From assembly GCA_003833135.1 (NCBI GenBank), contig QZLH01000080.1, forward strand, positions 137,668 through 160,963: a stretch of DNA of 23,296 nucleotides, given 5' to 3'. This document shows, piece by piece, positions 1 to 8,697 of this stretch (the stretch's first letter is position 1; every line of letters begins with the position of its first letter). Both the position numbers and the translations under genes were made by a program. Source of the stretch: Oehlia diaphana (Eukaryota; Glomeromycota; Glomeromycetes; Glomerales; Glomeraceae). Under the pieces are notes generated by a model. The model had not been told where the DNA came from and did not search any database. It saw only the letters and a list, made by a program, of their open reading frames with translations.

Positions 1-6
1 GCCATG

Positions 7-46
7 TATGTACGTACAGTACACTCAGTGCAACCATACGTACATA
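7..46. repeat. 10-bp perfect inverted repeat
   Basis: tatgtacgta at 7-16 is the exact reverse complement of tacgtacata at 37-46, with a 20-bp spacer. It lies just past the 3' end of the decayed kinase-like gene. It may be a hairpin or the edge of a repeat cut by the window border; in such AT-rich DNA a short inverted repeat can also be chance. Confidence 0.4.
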
Positions 47-87
47 GCTAAATATCACCATACACTACACACAAGGGTCTCTATACA

Positions 88-964
88 CTACATGTTTCCT
101 AATTGCCCATTTTGATTGTCCATTTCTCTGTCATTATAACACAATGGACCATTCTTCCATGTTACAGAATACATTATATCAAAATCATCTTTACCTATTT
201 CTTGAATATCACTTAGTTGATTGTATGGTATCCATTCAAATATTATATCCGATTTATAATCGATTTTTAATTGCATTTCGTGAATTATATTATCAATATT
301 TTCATTTCCACTTCTAATCAAATTTTCTTTAAAATAATTAATTTACATGGTTCACACCACTCTTACCACACTTCACACAATATATATCTTGAAAAACAAT
401 AATATAATCTTCTGTATTTGGATATTGAGATATTCCATGTATTATAAGAACTTCACCAATATAAGTTATTAAATATTTTTTATCCCGATAGAAAAAAAAT
501 TTATTATTATAGTGTTATGACTATTACATTCAAAGAAATTTTCATATTACCTGATCAATAAAAAATTCATTAATGATATTTCGTAAATTATATAATTTTA
601 AGACAACTTTTTTATTCTGTTGTTTTCTTGTATATTCGTTTTTATTTTTATCATAATTCAATGAATTTAATGGTCCATCTTTCCATATAGCCAAGTGTAC
701 TTTATCGAACCTTCACCTATTTCTTTAATATCATCAAATTTGATCATATGGTAACCATTCAAATATCATATCATCCAGCCATTAATTTCTAATTGCATTT
801 TTTTGAATCAAATTATCAATTTTTTCATTTTCACTATTCCAATTTGTAAAATTTTGTTTAAATTATTTATTTGACATAATTTACACCATTCATACATAGC
901 ATCGTTTTTATTCGTATTTTTCTCCACATTTCTTACACTGATCGTCGTCATCTTGTGATGACAT
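88..964 (-). pseudogene. Decayed two-unit protein-kinase-like gene (TKL family, N-terminal parts only)
   Basis: Read on the minus strand, an ATG at 964 opens an Asp-rich start followed by CKKCGE and, after a frameshift and stop, WCKLC: the CxxC...CxxC module found before the kinase domain in this fungal family. Next, in shifting frames, come NFTNWNSENEKIDNLIQK, a WLPY motif, an IGEGS glycine-loop remnant, AIWKDGPLN and VVLKLY (the lysine strand). A GT donor probably lies at 550. A second unit follows: HGISQYPNTEDYIIV, YCVKCG, then SGNENIDNIIHEMQLKI, EWIPYNQL and a degraded loop, ending at a stop at 88. Neither unit retains HRD or DFG, so no catalytic lobe is present. Several frameshifts and stops separate the pieces. 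Only the last stretch (88-321) is one clean frame. The family assignment rests on direct similarity to the intact kinase at 18144-20471 and on family knowledge. A modular non-kinase gene is an alternative, but the breaks make a pseudogene most likely. Confidence 0.75.
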
Positions 965-1470
965 TTTACAAAATTACTAAGTTGAAAAAAAATGTAAAGC
1001 CAATGAACTTATTTTTAAAAAAAAGAAGGGAAACAAAAAAAAAGGCGAAACAAAGTTTCAAAATAATTGTACACGTACCGTATTTATCAAGTAAATTAAA
1101 AGGTTGTAAAATATTAAACCATTTACGTACTAAAATCGTTCTATTTATACGAATTGTGAATTGTGTACATACTGTATGAACATGTTCCCACGTGATTCGT
1201 GTGAAATTACTCATAATCGACGGCCGGTATGATGCATACTAGTTTGCTGCTGCGGTTTAAACCACAATTTAGAACTTTGATTTCAAAATAAAATTTTAAC
1301 AAACTATTTTTACACTTTTTATTTGAAAACCAAATTATAATACCGTATTTTAGAATTTTTATTCGTAATTTCCATAATTCATAATTACTTCGTTAATTAC
1401 TTAAGTTTGATTTATTTGCAATATCTTTGTGAGTCTGAACAAGAAGCATATTTAGAAAAGAATTATATAC
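965..1470. other. Intergenic, no recognisable gene
   Basis: AT-rich sequence between two coding relics. The short open frames near 955-1214 overlap each other on opposite strands and have no family features. A small GC-richer patch near 1207-1255 holds the palindromes cggccg and ggtttaaacc. I see nothing functional. Confidence 0.5.
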
Positions 1471-1848
1471 ATGAGTAGAAAAATTAATAAAAATATTATG
1501 GTCATGCTAAATAATACATTCAATACATTCGATACGAAACAATTTAATAACTATGAAACATTATTTGAATTATTTGAATATATGAACGCAACGTATAAAA
1601 TACAAATTTAATTAGAACAAAACTATTTATCACCAAATTACATTAAGAATCATTTATTAATTTGCAAAAAGTGTAAATTATTATTTTTTATTACTAAAAG
1701 TACATTTACAGTAGTTCATTCATGTAATGATTTAAATATTGAATTAAAATAAATAAAATTACCATTAACAGAATTTATAATGAAAAAAAATGAAGACAAA
1801 AGTCACAACATCATTTCTTCTTTGAAACTCATTATGGTAACAGAATAG
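1471..1848 (+). pseudogene. Unknown coding relic with two in-frame TAA codons
   Basis: From ATG 1471 one frame runs 125 codons to TAG 1846 with only two internal stops, TAA at 1609 and TAA at 1750. In sequence this AT-rich about eleven stops would be expected by chance, so the frame looks formerly coding. Recognisable pieces are FDTKQFNNYETLFELFEY in the first third, then LICKKCKLLFF and VVHSCND. The CxxC plus HxC spacing resembles a small zinc-binding finger. After about 1815 a better protein-like reading (FFFETHYGNRIGILEM) moves to another frame, suggesting one frameshift. I do not recognise the family. A zinc finger of a transposase-related protein is possible but unsupported. It has no visible link to its neighbours. 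Confidence 0.5.
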
Positions 1849-2473
1849 GTATATTGGAGATGTGAATTAACAATGTTATCTATTCCCAATCATGTTCCGT
1901 AATTTTTTTTTTTACATTGGACGTGACATATTCTAGACTATTGCAATGAATAAAATTTCAGACAACCTACCAGGAAAAATGATATGTACCAAAAAGTGTT
2001 TCAGTATATTGCTGTTTTGAGCTCTTAAAATATATAAATTAGTATACAATACTTAAACAGTTAACTCTATTTAACGTTTAATGGAACCAAATAATATTTA
2101 ACGCGATCTCCTAAAATTTGCGATTATTATTTAGGTATTCAACTCTCTTTTGATCGAACTTTTCTCTATTTTTTAACTCTTACATGGAACTTTTTGGTCT
2201 TTTTCGAACGTATAAATTTTTTGGTCAAATGATCGACAAGGAAAAGTTTTTCGTTATATGATATTTTGCATAAAACAATTCTGATATTCAACCAATAACT
2301 TTGTGTTACGAAATTTCAATGTATTTAGAAGTACTATATATTTAAAAAAACACTATATTATAATTTATCATTTTTTATTAGAAAGTTATTTAATTCCTAC
2401 AAGAAAATTCTTATCACTTTCTAGTAATTTAGTAATTTAGTAATTATATCCGAATTCCGAATAATCGCAAGGC
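1849..2473. other. Intergenic, no recognisable gene
   Basis: AT-rich sequence between the unknown relic and the repeat upstream of the Sel1 gene. No frame has family features on either strand. Confidence 0.5.
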
Positions 2474-2526
2474 GCGATATACGGGGCGGGGCGATATGTG
2501 GGCGATATGTGGGCGATATGCAGGGG
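2474..2526. repeat. GC-rich 11-bp tandem repeat (gcgatatgtgg)
   Basis: Three adjacent units start at 2491, 2502 and 2513 (the last with two changes), with a diverged gcgatat copy at 2474. The block is strikingly GC-rich against its surroundings and ends about 155 bp before the Sel1 start codon. The palindrome tccgaattccga lies just upstream. It may be a repeat from a mobile element or a promoter minisatellite; the sequence alone cannot separate these. Confidence 0.7.
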
Positions 2527-2626
2527 TTGAAAAAAAGGTGTACAAAATTTTTGGCGTATTATGCACAGTATAATAAAATAGTTAAAATGTAGTACCAGTA
2601 AAATGTTGTGTAATAAAATAATACAA

Positions 2627-2634
2627 TATAAATA
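2627..2634 (+). promoter_or_regulatory. Possible TATA box of the Sel1 gene
   Basis: tataaata lies 48 nt before the ATG at 2682, a plausible core-promoter position. Such strings are common by chance in AT-rich DNA. Confidence 0.25.
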
Positions 2635-2681
2635 ACTAATTGTTTTTGATTTTAATAATACATAGAAATTTCTTCTCAAGA

Positions 2682-5141
2682 ATGTCTTCAAATAACATTA
2701 TAAATGATGATGAAAATTTCTTAAAAGCCTTTTTAAAAGGTTTTTATCGTCAAATTATAAATATAGATAATTATGATAAATATGAAAATATTTTATCAGA
2801 ATGGATACAAGAATTTTTAATTTATAATGAAAAAAATCCTGAAATAATTTTAAAATTAATGGAAGATCATAAAGAAAATGAAAATTGGTTCTCAAGTTTG
2901 ATAGGATTTTTTTATGAATGTGATATAGCACTAGTGCATGATAGTATTAATAAGAATAAAAGTTATGAATTATATTTATTATCAATTAATAAATATGAAA
3001 AAAATGAAAATAAAAGTTTAAATTCCATGTATCAATTACTTAATATCATTATTTCAAAATATTTATTATCATTCCATTATTATAAGGATATTTTATTTAA
3101 TAAATATTCAATTGCAAAGGAGTTTAGAAATTTAGAACATGCACATGCACATATGATGTCTTATAATCAGTTTGAAAATTTTAATGGATTAGAAATAAAT
3201 TTATGCAAAGATGAGATTAATACTATGGAAAAATATTTTGAATTATTAGATAAAAGTTCTATTGAACTTAATATTAATAAGAAAGAGTTAGTAAAATTAA
3301 ATAATCTGGGTTATTGTTATCAATATGGAATAGAAAGAAAGAAAGACAATTTTAAAGCATTTGAATTTTATCTAGAATCAGCAGAAGGAGGAAATTTAAG
3401 TGCACAAAATAATTTAGGGTATTGTTATCAAAATGGAATTGGAATAGAAAAAAATGAAAAAAAAGCATTTGAATGGTATTTAAAAGCTGCTAATGAAGGA
3501 GACATACACGCACAATATAATGTGGGTATTTGTTATCAAAATGGAATAGGCATTAACAAAGATGATAAGAAAGCTTTTGAATGGTATTTTTTATCTGCTA
3601 AAGAATATTCGCAAGCACAAAATATATTAGGTATTTGTTATCAAAATGAAATTGGAGTGCATAAAGATTTAAAAAAAGCCATTTATTGGTACGAAAAAGC
3701 AGTGGAAAGTAGAAATAAATTTGCACAATATAATTTAGGTAAATGTTATGAAGATGGTAAAGGAGTAAAAAAAGATGTAGTTAAAGCTTTTAAATTATAC
3801 AAAGAATCAGCTGAACAAGAGTATAAGGACGCACAATTTCAACTTGGAAAATGTTATGATGAAGGAATTGGAATTGATGAAATTAATTTTGCAAAAGCAT
3901 TTGAGTTGTATAAAATGGCAGCAGAAAAAGAGCATGTTGTTGCACAGAATTATTTAGGATTTTTATTTGAGTATGGTGTAGGCATAGAAAAAAATCTACA
4001 ACAAGCCATTTATTGGTACAATAAATCAGCAAATAATGGTAATGAAGAAGCACAGTTTATTCTTGGGGAATACTATTTCAACGGTTATGATGGATTTGAA
4101 AAAGATGAAATTAAAGCTTTTGAATATTACAAAAAATCATCTGACCAAGGATATTTGGATGCTCAAGTTCAACTTGCATATTGTTATAACAAGGGAATTG
4201 GAACTGAAATTAATAAAACAGAAGCATTTGAGTTATGTAAAATAGCAGCAGTAAAAGGTGATAGTTTTGCGCAGAATAATTTGGGAACTTTATTTAAGTG
4301 TGGTGAAGGTACAGAAATAGATTTTAAACAAGCCTTTTATTGGTATAATAAAGCAGCAGAAAATGGAGATAAAATAGCACTATATAATTTAGGTAATTGT
4401 TACAGAAAAGGTGAAGGAGTGGAAAAATCTGCAGTTAAAGCTTTTGAATACTATAAAAAATCATCTAATCAAGGATATTTGGATGCTCAATTTCAGCTCG
4501 GATGTTGTTTTGATGAAGGAATTGGAACTAAAATTAACAAAACAATAGCATTTAAGATATTTAAAATTGCAGCAGATAATGGGCATAAAGTAGCACAGGC
4601 TAATTTAGGAGAATATTATGAATTGGGGATTGGTGTAGGCAAGAATGAAATTAAAGCATTTGAATATTTTAAAGAATCAGCTGAAAGTGGATTTGTAGAA
4701 GCAAAATTTATACTTGGATATTACTATATAAATGGAATTGGAACTGAAATTAATAAGGAAAAGGGATTTGAATTATATAATGAAGCAGCTGGTAAGAGTG
4801 GTAATGTTGAAAATATTTTATGTAAAACTGAAGATGAAATAGAAAATAATTTGGATAAAGTTAATTATTGGTATCATAAAGCTGCGGAAAATGACAATAA
4901 ACTTGCATTATATAAATTAGGTGAATATTATGAATGCATTTGTAAAAATGAAATGCGAGCATTTGAATTTTATAAAAAATCAGCTGGTAAAGGATTTATA
5001 GATGCTTTTTATAAACTTGGCCATTTTTATTATAATGGAATTCTAGTTGATTTTGATAGAGAGAAAGCGTTTGTATTATATAAAATAGCTGCTGAAAGAG
5101 GAAATGTTGATGCACAAAAATGTCTTGCGTCTTTATATTAG
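2682..5141 (+). CDS. Sel1-repeat (SLR/TPR-like) protein, probably truncated at its C-terminus
   Basis: An 819-residue protein built almost wholly of Sel1-like repeats, short helix-pair modules that make curved protein-binding scaffolds. The ATG at 2682 is chosen because the 14 codons before it hold no other ATG. Residues 1-200 form a helical N-terminal region with one degenerate repeat near 67-102 (WFSSLIGFFYE). From about residue 203, 17 repeats of about 36 residues follow, matching A-x-x-x-LG-x-x-Y-x-x-G-x-G-x-x-K-x-x-x-KAF-x-WY-x-x-AA. Repeat 15 is badly worn (ENILCKTEDEIENN). Repeats 4-12 follow a three-repeat cycle (WYNKA, YYKKS, LYKIAA). There is no signal peptide, membrane segment or kinase domain. 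Repeat 18 starts (VDAQKCLASLY) and is broken by the TAG at 5139. In these fungi Sel1 proteins form large families and some are fused to kinases; an adaptor role in signalling is an inference. Single exon. Confidence 0.9.
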   Translation: MSSNNIINDDENFLKAFLKGFYRQIINIDNYDKYENILSEWIQEFLIYNEKNPEIILKLMEDHKENENWFSSLIGFFYECDIALVHDSINKNKSYELYLLSINKYEKNENKSLNSMYQLLNIIISKYLLSFHYYKDILFNKYSIAKEFRNLEHAHAHMMSYNQFENFNGLEINLCKDEINTMEKYFELLDKSSIELNINKKELVKLNNLGYCYQYGIERKKDNFKAFEFYLESAEGGNLSAQNNLGYCYQNGIGIEKNEKKAFEWYLKAANEGDIHAQYNVGICYQNGIGINKDDKKAFEWYFLSAKEYSQAQNILGICYQNEIGVHKDLKKAIYWYEKAVESRNKFAQYNLGKCYEDGKGVKKDVVKAFKLYKESAEQEYKDAQFQLGKCYDEGIGIDEINFAKAFELYKMAAEKEHVVAQNYLGFLFEYGVGIEKNLQQAIYWYNKSANNGNEEAQFILGEYYFNGYDGFEKDEIKAFEYYKKSSDQGYLDAQVQLAYCYNKGIGTEINKTEAFELCKIAAVKGDSFAQNNLGTLFKCGEGTEIDFKQAFYWYNKAAENGDKIALYNLGNCYRKGEGVEKSAVKAFEYYKKSSNQGYLDAQFQLGCCFDEGIGTKINKTIAFKIFKIAADNGHKVAQANLGEYYELGIGVGKNEIKAFEYFKESAESGFVEAKFILGYYYINGIGTEINKEKGFELYNEAAGKSGNVENILCKTEDEIENNLDKVNYWYHKAAENDNKLALYKLGEYYECICKNEMRAFEFYKKSAGKGFIDAFYKLGHFYYNGILVDFDREKAFVLYKIAAERGNVDAQKCLASLY

Positions 5142-5342
5142 TTAGGTGAAGGAACTGGAATAAATGTCGAATTAGCTGTTTGTTGGTACAAGAAAGCTGT
5201 AAAAACTAGAAAATGTATGTCAAGAAGTCAAGAACCTAAAGAAAATTTAGATATTCTTTTAAAGTATCAAGAATATTTTTATTATGTTTCTATTTTGGTT
5301 CAAATAAATAATGTATCTTATAATAAATTTTTAAAGCCTTAA
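5142..5342 (+). pseudogene. In-frame Sel1 continuation beyond the TAG (lost or readthrough C-terminus)
   Basis: Directly after the TAG the same frame stays open for 66 codons to TAA 5340. It begins LGEGTGINVELAVCWYKKAV, exactly the second half of a Sel1 repeat whose first half ends at the stop. A non-repetitive tail follows, ending VSYNKFLKP. One base change in the TAG (for example from CAG or GAG) would restore the repeat. The likeliest reading is a recent nonsense mutation. Stop-codon readthrough or an assembly error is possible. Confidence 0.8.
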
Positions 5343-5476
5343 CACATAGTTCAATTGGAAATTATGAAATATTTTATGTACTAATTGAATGTTGATCCAT
5401 GTATGAATAAAATTTTATTTTTGTGTTCAGTTTGAAATGATAAACTTGTTTTTTTCCCAAAATTAATGTTTACTCG

Positions 5477-5614
5477 ATCGATACTAGGGATGGCAACGGT
5501 CACGGTCATTAACCGATTATGACCGGTCATGACCGTGACCGATATCGGTCGGTCAAGACTTCTGACCGACCGTTTGACCGACCATGACCGACCGCTGCCA
5601 TCCCTAATCGATAC
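5477..5614. mobile_element. 122-bp hAT-type MITE with 8-bp target-site duplication
   Basis: The element (5485-5606) has perfect 11-bp terminal inverted repeats, TAGGGATGGCA on the left and TGCCATCCCTA on the right, continuing as CGGTC after one mismatch. It is bounded by the 8-bp direct repeat ATCGATAC at 5477-5484 and 5607-5614. Eight-bp duplications and ends of this type are the hallmark of hAT transposons. The interior is GC-rich, made of GACCG/CGGTC strings, and has no coding capacity, so it is a non-autonomous copy. It lies about 135 bp past the end of the Sel1 frame. Confidence 0.88.
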
Positions 5615-6790
5615 AAAGTATGTAAAAAAAAGCTTACGTAAAAAATAATATCCAACTTATATTTAGTGTTAATAAAATTTGATATTAAATTCACATTTAG
5701 TTTATGACCTTGACCTTAATTAGAAAATTTTAATGATTCTGTGAATTTATTCCTTTTAGATTCCATCATTTGCATTGTACAGCATTAAGATTCATATTAA
5801 TTCAGACTCGTGAAAGATAAACAAACTTATTCATGTGTTAAAGGAGCAGACTCACTTGAACGATTATATATACACATGTACCGTGTTTTGTAGAATTGCG
5901 ACTGAGTGTATTATTTTTTTTAAATAATATAGTAATAAATTAAAGTATAATTTAAAGGACAAATTAGCTGTAGTTTTATAAATGTGAATAGTGGCAAAAT
6001 TTCTTCAATATTTCATATCAAACGGTAAAGAAGTGTTGAAGTGGGTTTTACGTCGATACCAGATGATATATGCCCGTATAAAGTCAAAGAAAGAAAGAAT
6101 CTGATGGTAAGACTAAAATAACAAAGAATTTATTATTTAATATGATCAAAAATATCGATTGCATCTGTTAATATCTTGAAGTCTCTCTGTTGCAAAGTAA
6201 ATAATATAAAAGATTTTAGATATCTAATAAAAAACCATTAGAATATTTTTTTGTCAACTTGCCACAAATAAAATTGGAATATTCAAAAATTTTATGTTCT
6301 ACTTCTAATCTTCATTATTGGAGTGAAATATTGTAATTATTTTTGTTATAAGATGTAGAAAATAAATTGTAAAGTAAAGTGAAATATTGTAAAAAAAAAA
6401 AATAAATCCTATTTACAAGATGAAGGAAAGGTAAAGGTATTTATATAGATTTTTTTGAGATATATTTATATAATATGTGAGTAATGCTTTTCACATAAGA
6501 ATTAACTGATACGCCAATGAAATTGATTGAGCCATGACTAATAACATTCTTATAATCTAGTACCCTGCGCAATTCGATTCTAGGAAAAAATAAATAAGTA
6601 AAAAGTAATAAAAAAAATATTTCTATATTTCCCTTTTCTTTGCATTACCTTCAAGAGACTATTTAAATTTTATTTTTTATTGATCATGGTCACGCGATTT
6701 TCCGATGATTCAAAAGTAATACGTTATTATTAGACTCTAGTGTTATTTTGACAACTACAACGTTATTTAACACTTTTTTCTTATTTATAG
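5615..6790. other. Mostly non-coding; possible exon ending at a GTAAGA donor near 6107
   Basis: The stretch 6026-6106 reads in one frame as SVEVGFTSIPDD then PYKVKERKNLM up to a donor-like gtaaga. An overlapping frame reads NGKEVLKWVLRRYQMIYARI before a TGA. Either could be an exon of an unknown gene continued at 6791. The rest is AT-rich with no recognisable gene. Confidence 0.3.
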
Positions 6791-7069
6791 AAAAGTGTTG
6801 AAGTGGTAAAGAGTAAAGACGAACGGAAAATACAGAAAAATGGCAAAAAAGATATGAGTCATTCCAAAATGATGCGCCACCGAAAAGTTCGGTTAAATGT
6901 GAAGTCTCATATTAATCAATTACGTCAGATTAGATTAAATAATCGATTTTCCGCCCGCCGCTTTCTCTTCACTATAAACTCATATTTAAAACAAGAGTAC
7001 CCAATAAGCCTAAACAACATTTATGATTATAAAATGGTCGCCAAATTTTGTCATTCGAAAAACGAGTAA
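6791..7069 (+). CDS. Possible 3' exon of an unrecognised gene
   Basis: A good acceptor (ttatttatag, ending at 6790) precedes a frame open for 92 codons to TAA 7067. It is unusually rich in Lys, Arg and Asn (DMSHSKMMRHRKVRLNV, then RFSARRFLFTINSYL). It has no ATG near its start, so it would need an upstream exon. One candidate ends near 6106 and shares a 14-bp sequence with the start of this exon. Another frame in the same stretch (EKWQKRYESFQNDAPPKSS, stop near 6911) looks equally protein-like, so the reading frame is not settled. I do not recognise a family. It could be a decayed exon. Confidence 0.3.
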   Translation, partial: KSVEVVKSKDERKIQKNGKKDMSHSKMMRHRKVRLNVKSHINQLRQIRLNNRFSARRFLFTINSYLKQEYPISLNNIYDYKMVAKFCHSKNE

Positions 7070-7879
7070 TGATATTATATTAAGAATACGATGTATCGAG
7101 AATAATCGCCTGTGAATTAATGTCTTAACTTATGACTCATTTATGTGTTTCAAAAAATTTGGTAACACATTATTATTTTTAAAGCAACGAAAAATACGAA
7201 AATTTGAAAATACCAATCTTCAAATCATATAATCATATTCTACAGTAAATATAAAAAATTTTTGCTTGTCACCGGGGGTAAATTTTTATTTGTCACCCGC
7301 TAAATTTGAATTTCGGCAAATGTGGCTGATGAATGATGGCTGATACAATATGAAAATGATCATCAGGTGATTGAATACTCAGGAGCCATTATTTAAAAGA
7401 TTTAATAAATATAATTCAAAGTTTGCAAATTTTAAAAAAAGTTGTTAATTAAAATTGAAAGCAATAATTACAAATATTATTCATTACAATAATTAGTGTA
7501 CAAATAAACAAATAAATTAACCAGCAATACATGCTATTACACTTCTTACAGCGCCTTAAAGTTTTACTTTCTCGATTTTTATGAGAATTCTCCAATGGCG
7601 CACCTGCTATTGTATTAGTTTGTATGATAAAGCAGTATCGCGCTTATTAACCTCAATGGTGCTACCCGACCCTTATGTTTTTTGTCGGCAAAAAATCATT
7701 CCTCTATATTATCATCTAACATAATGAGATAATTGTGTAATGTAGAAACCGCGCGCCCGATCTATATCGTATTTATAATTCATGTGTAACGGAGAGTTTT
7801 ACCGTGATATTAGATCATGTGGACGTTCCAATAGCGCCAATATATTTCCAGTTAATCTTTTTCCTTGTACTGTATACGC
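7070..7879. other. Intergenic, no recognisable gene
   Basis: AT-rich with a few GC-richer patches, for example near 7268-7310 where gtcaccgggggtaaat and gtcacccgctaaat form a rough direct repeat. No coding features. Confidence 0.45.
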
Positions 7880-8436
7880 AGATTTTTTTTTAATAATTTT
7901 TATTTAAAATTTTTTTTTAGTTCTTTCGGTTTTTCCAGCGTTTTTACACATAATTTTTTAATTTTTACTGAATTTCCTACTTCCAGTCTTTTTAAAATAA
8001 GATTTTTTTATGTTGATTTTTTCTCTTTTTTCAGTTTTGCAAAATATGTTTTTTAAATTTTTTATAAATACTTAATAATTCTTCCAGGTTTAAAATCATA
8101 TTCTTGTAATTTTTTATTTCCATTTTTCTTTCTGATTTTTGAAAACCCGGCCAGAATTTTAATTTTTTTTTTCCATTCTTTTTAGGTTTGCAATGCTGCG
8201 ATGCTGCGGTGAGCACGATTTTTTATTTTTGTTTTTATTCAGTACCAAAAAAATTTTTAATTATTTTTTTTTTAGTTCAATAATAAAAAATAAAAGCTTT
8301 TTAATCATTTATTTATTACTTCAGTTCAAATTGAAAATTTTCTTTTTAATTTTTTTTTTTTATTCCAGTTTTTTTGTTCATTACTGAAAAATAAATTTTT
8401 TTAATCATTTTTTTTTTTTTAATTGGTCTTTTTATC
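7880..8436. repeat. T-rich low-complexity tract with a degenerate ~100-bp repeat
   Basis: The plus strand is strongly T-rich for over 500 bp. Open frames here simply read poly-Phe. Near 8283 and 8386 a similar string recurs (aaaaataaa, a T run, then taatcattt), suggesting an old tandem duplication of about 100 bp. No gene evidence. Confidence 0.6.
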
Positions 8437-8541
8437 ATACATGATACATTTTGTTGAATTTTTGTTAATAATTAATTAACATCTGTATTTCCATTACATA
8501 CCTTGAAATGGCTTGAATACACGAAAAAAACGAGATATTTT

Positions 8542-8697
8542 TTAAAAAATAATAATTATAAATTCTCTATATCTCGGATTTGCAGTTGTTCCATCAATAT
8601 ATCCAACACGAATTTTAATATTATCAAAAATGTTTCCTAAAAATTTTCCAATAATTATTTAATGACATCCAGCAGCGAACGTCAGATTAATAAACAT
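8542..8697 (-). pseudogene. Short unknown coding relic
   Basis: On the minus strand ATG 8697 opens MFINLTFAAGCH, a TAA at 8661-8659, then an open stretch reading GKFLGNIFDNIKIRVGY and IDGTTANPRYREF before TAA 8542. Amino-acid use is more protein-like than the surroundings and only one stop interrupts 51 codons. I do not recognise the family. It may equally be a chance frame or one exon of something lost. Confidence 0.25.

Noticed and set aside
955..1214. Two overlapping frames on opposite strands
   Set aside because: One overlaps the start of the kinase relic and neither shows coding composition or homology.
2640..2681. Upstream extension of the Sel1 frame to 2640
   Set aside because: It starts at TTG, not ATG, and the next 14 codons read FLILIIHRNFF, unlike the family. 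The ATG at 2682 is the natural start.
2437..2691. 84-codon minus-strand frame
   Set aside because: It spans the gcgatatgtgg repeat and the start of the Sel1 gene in antisense; no family features.
7865..8387. Three short open frames full of Phe
   Set aside because: They only read the T-rich tract; no start context or family feature.
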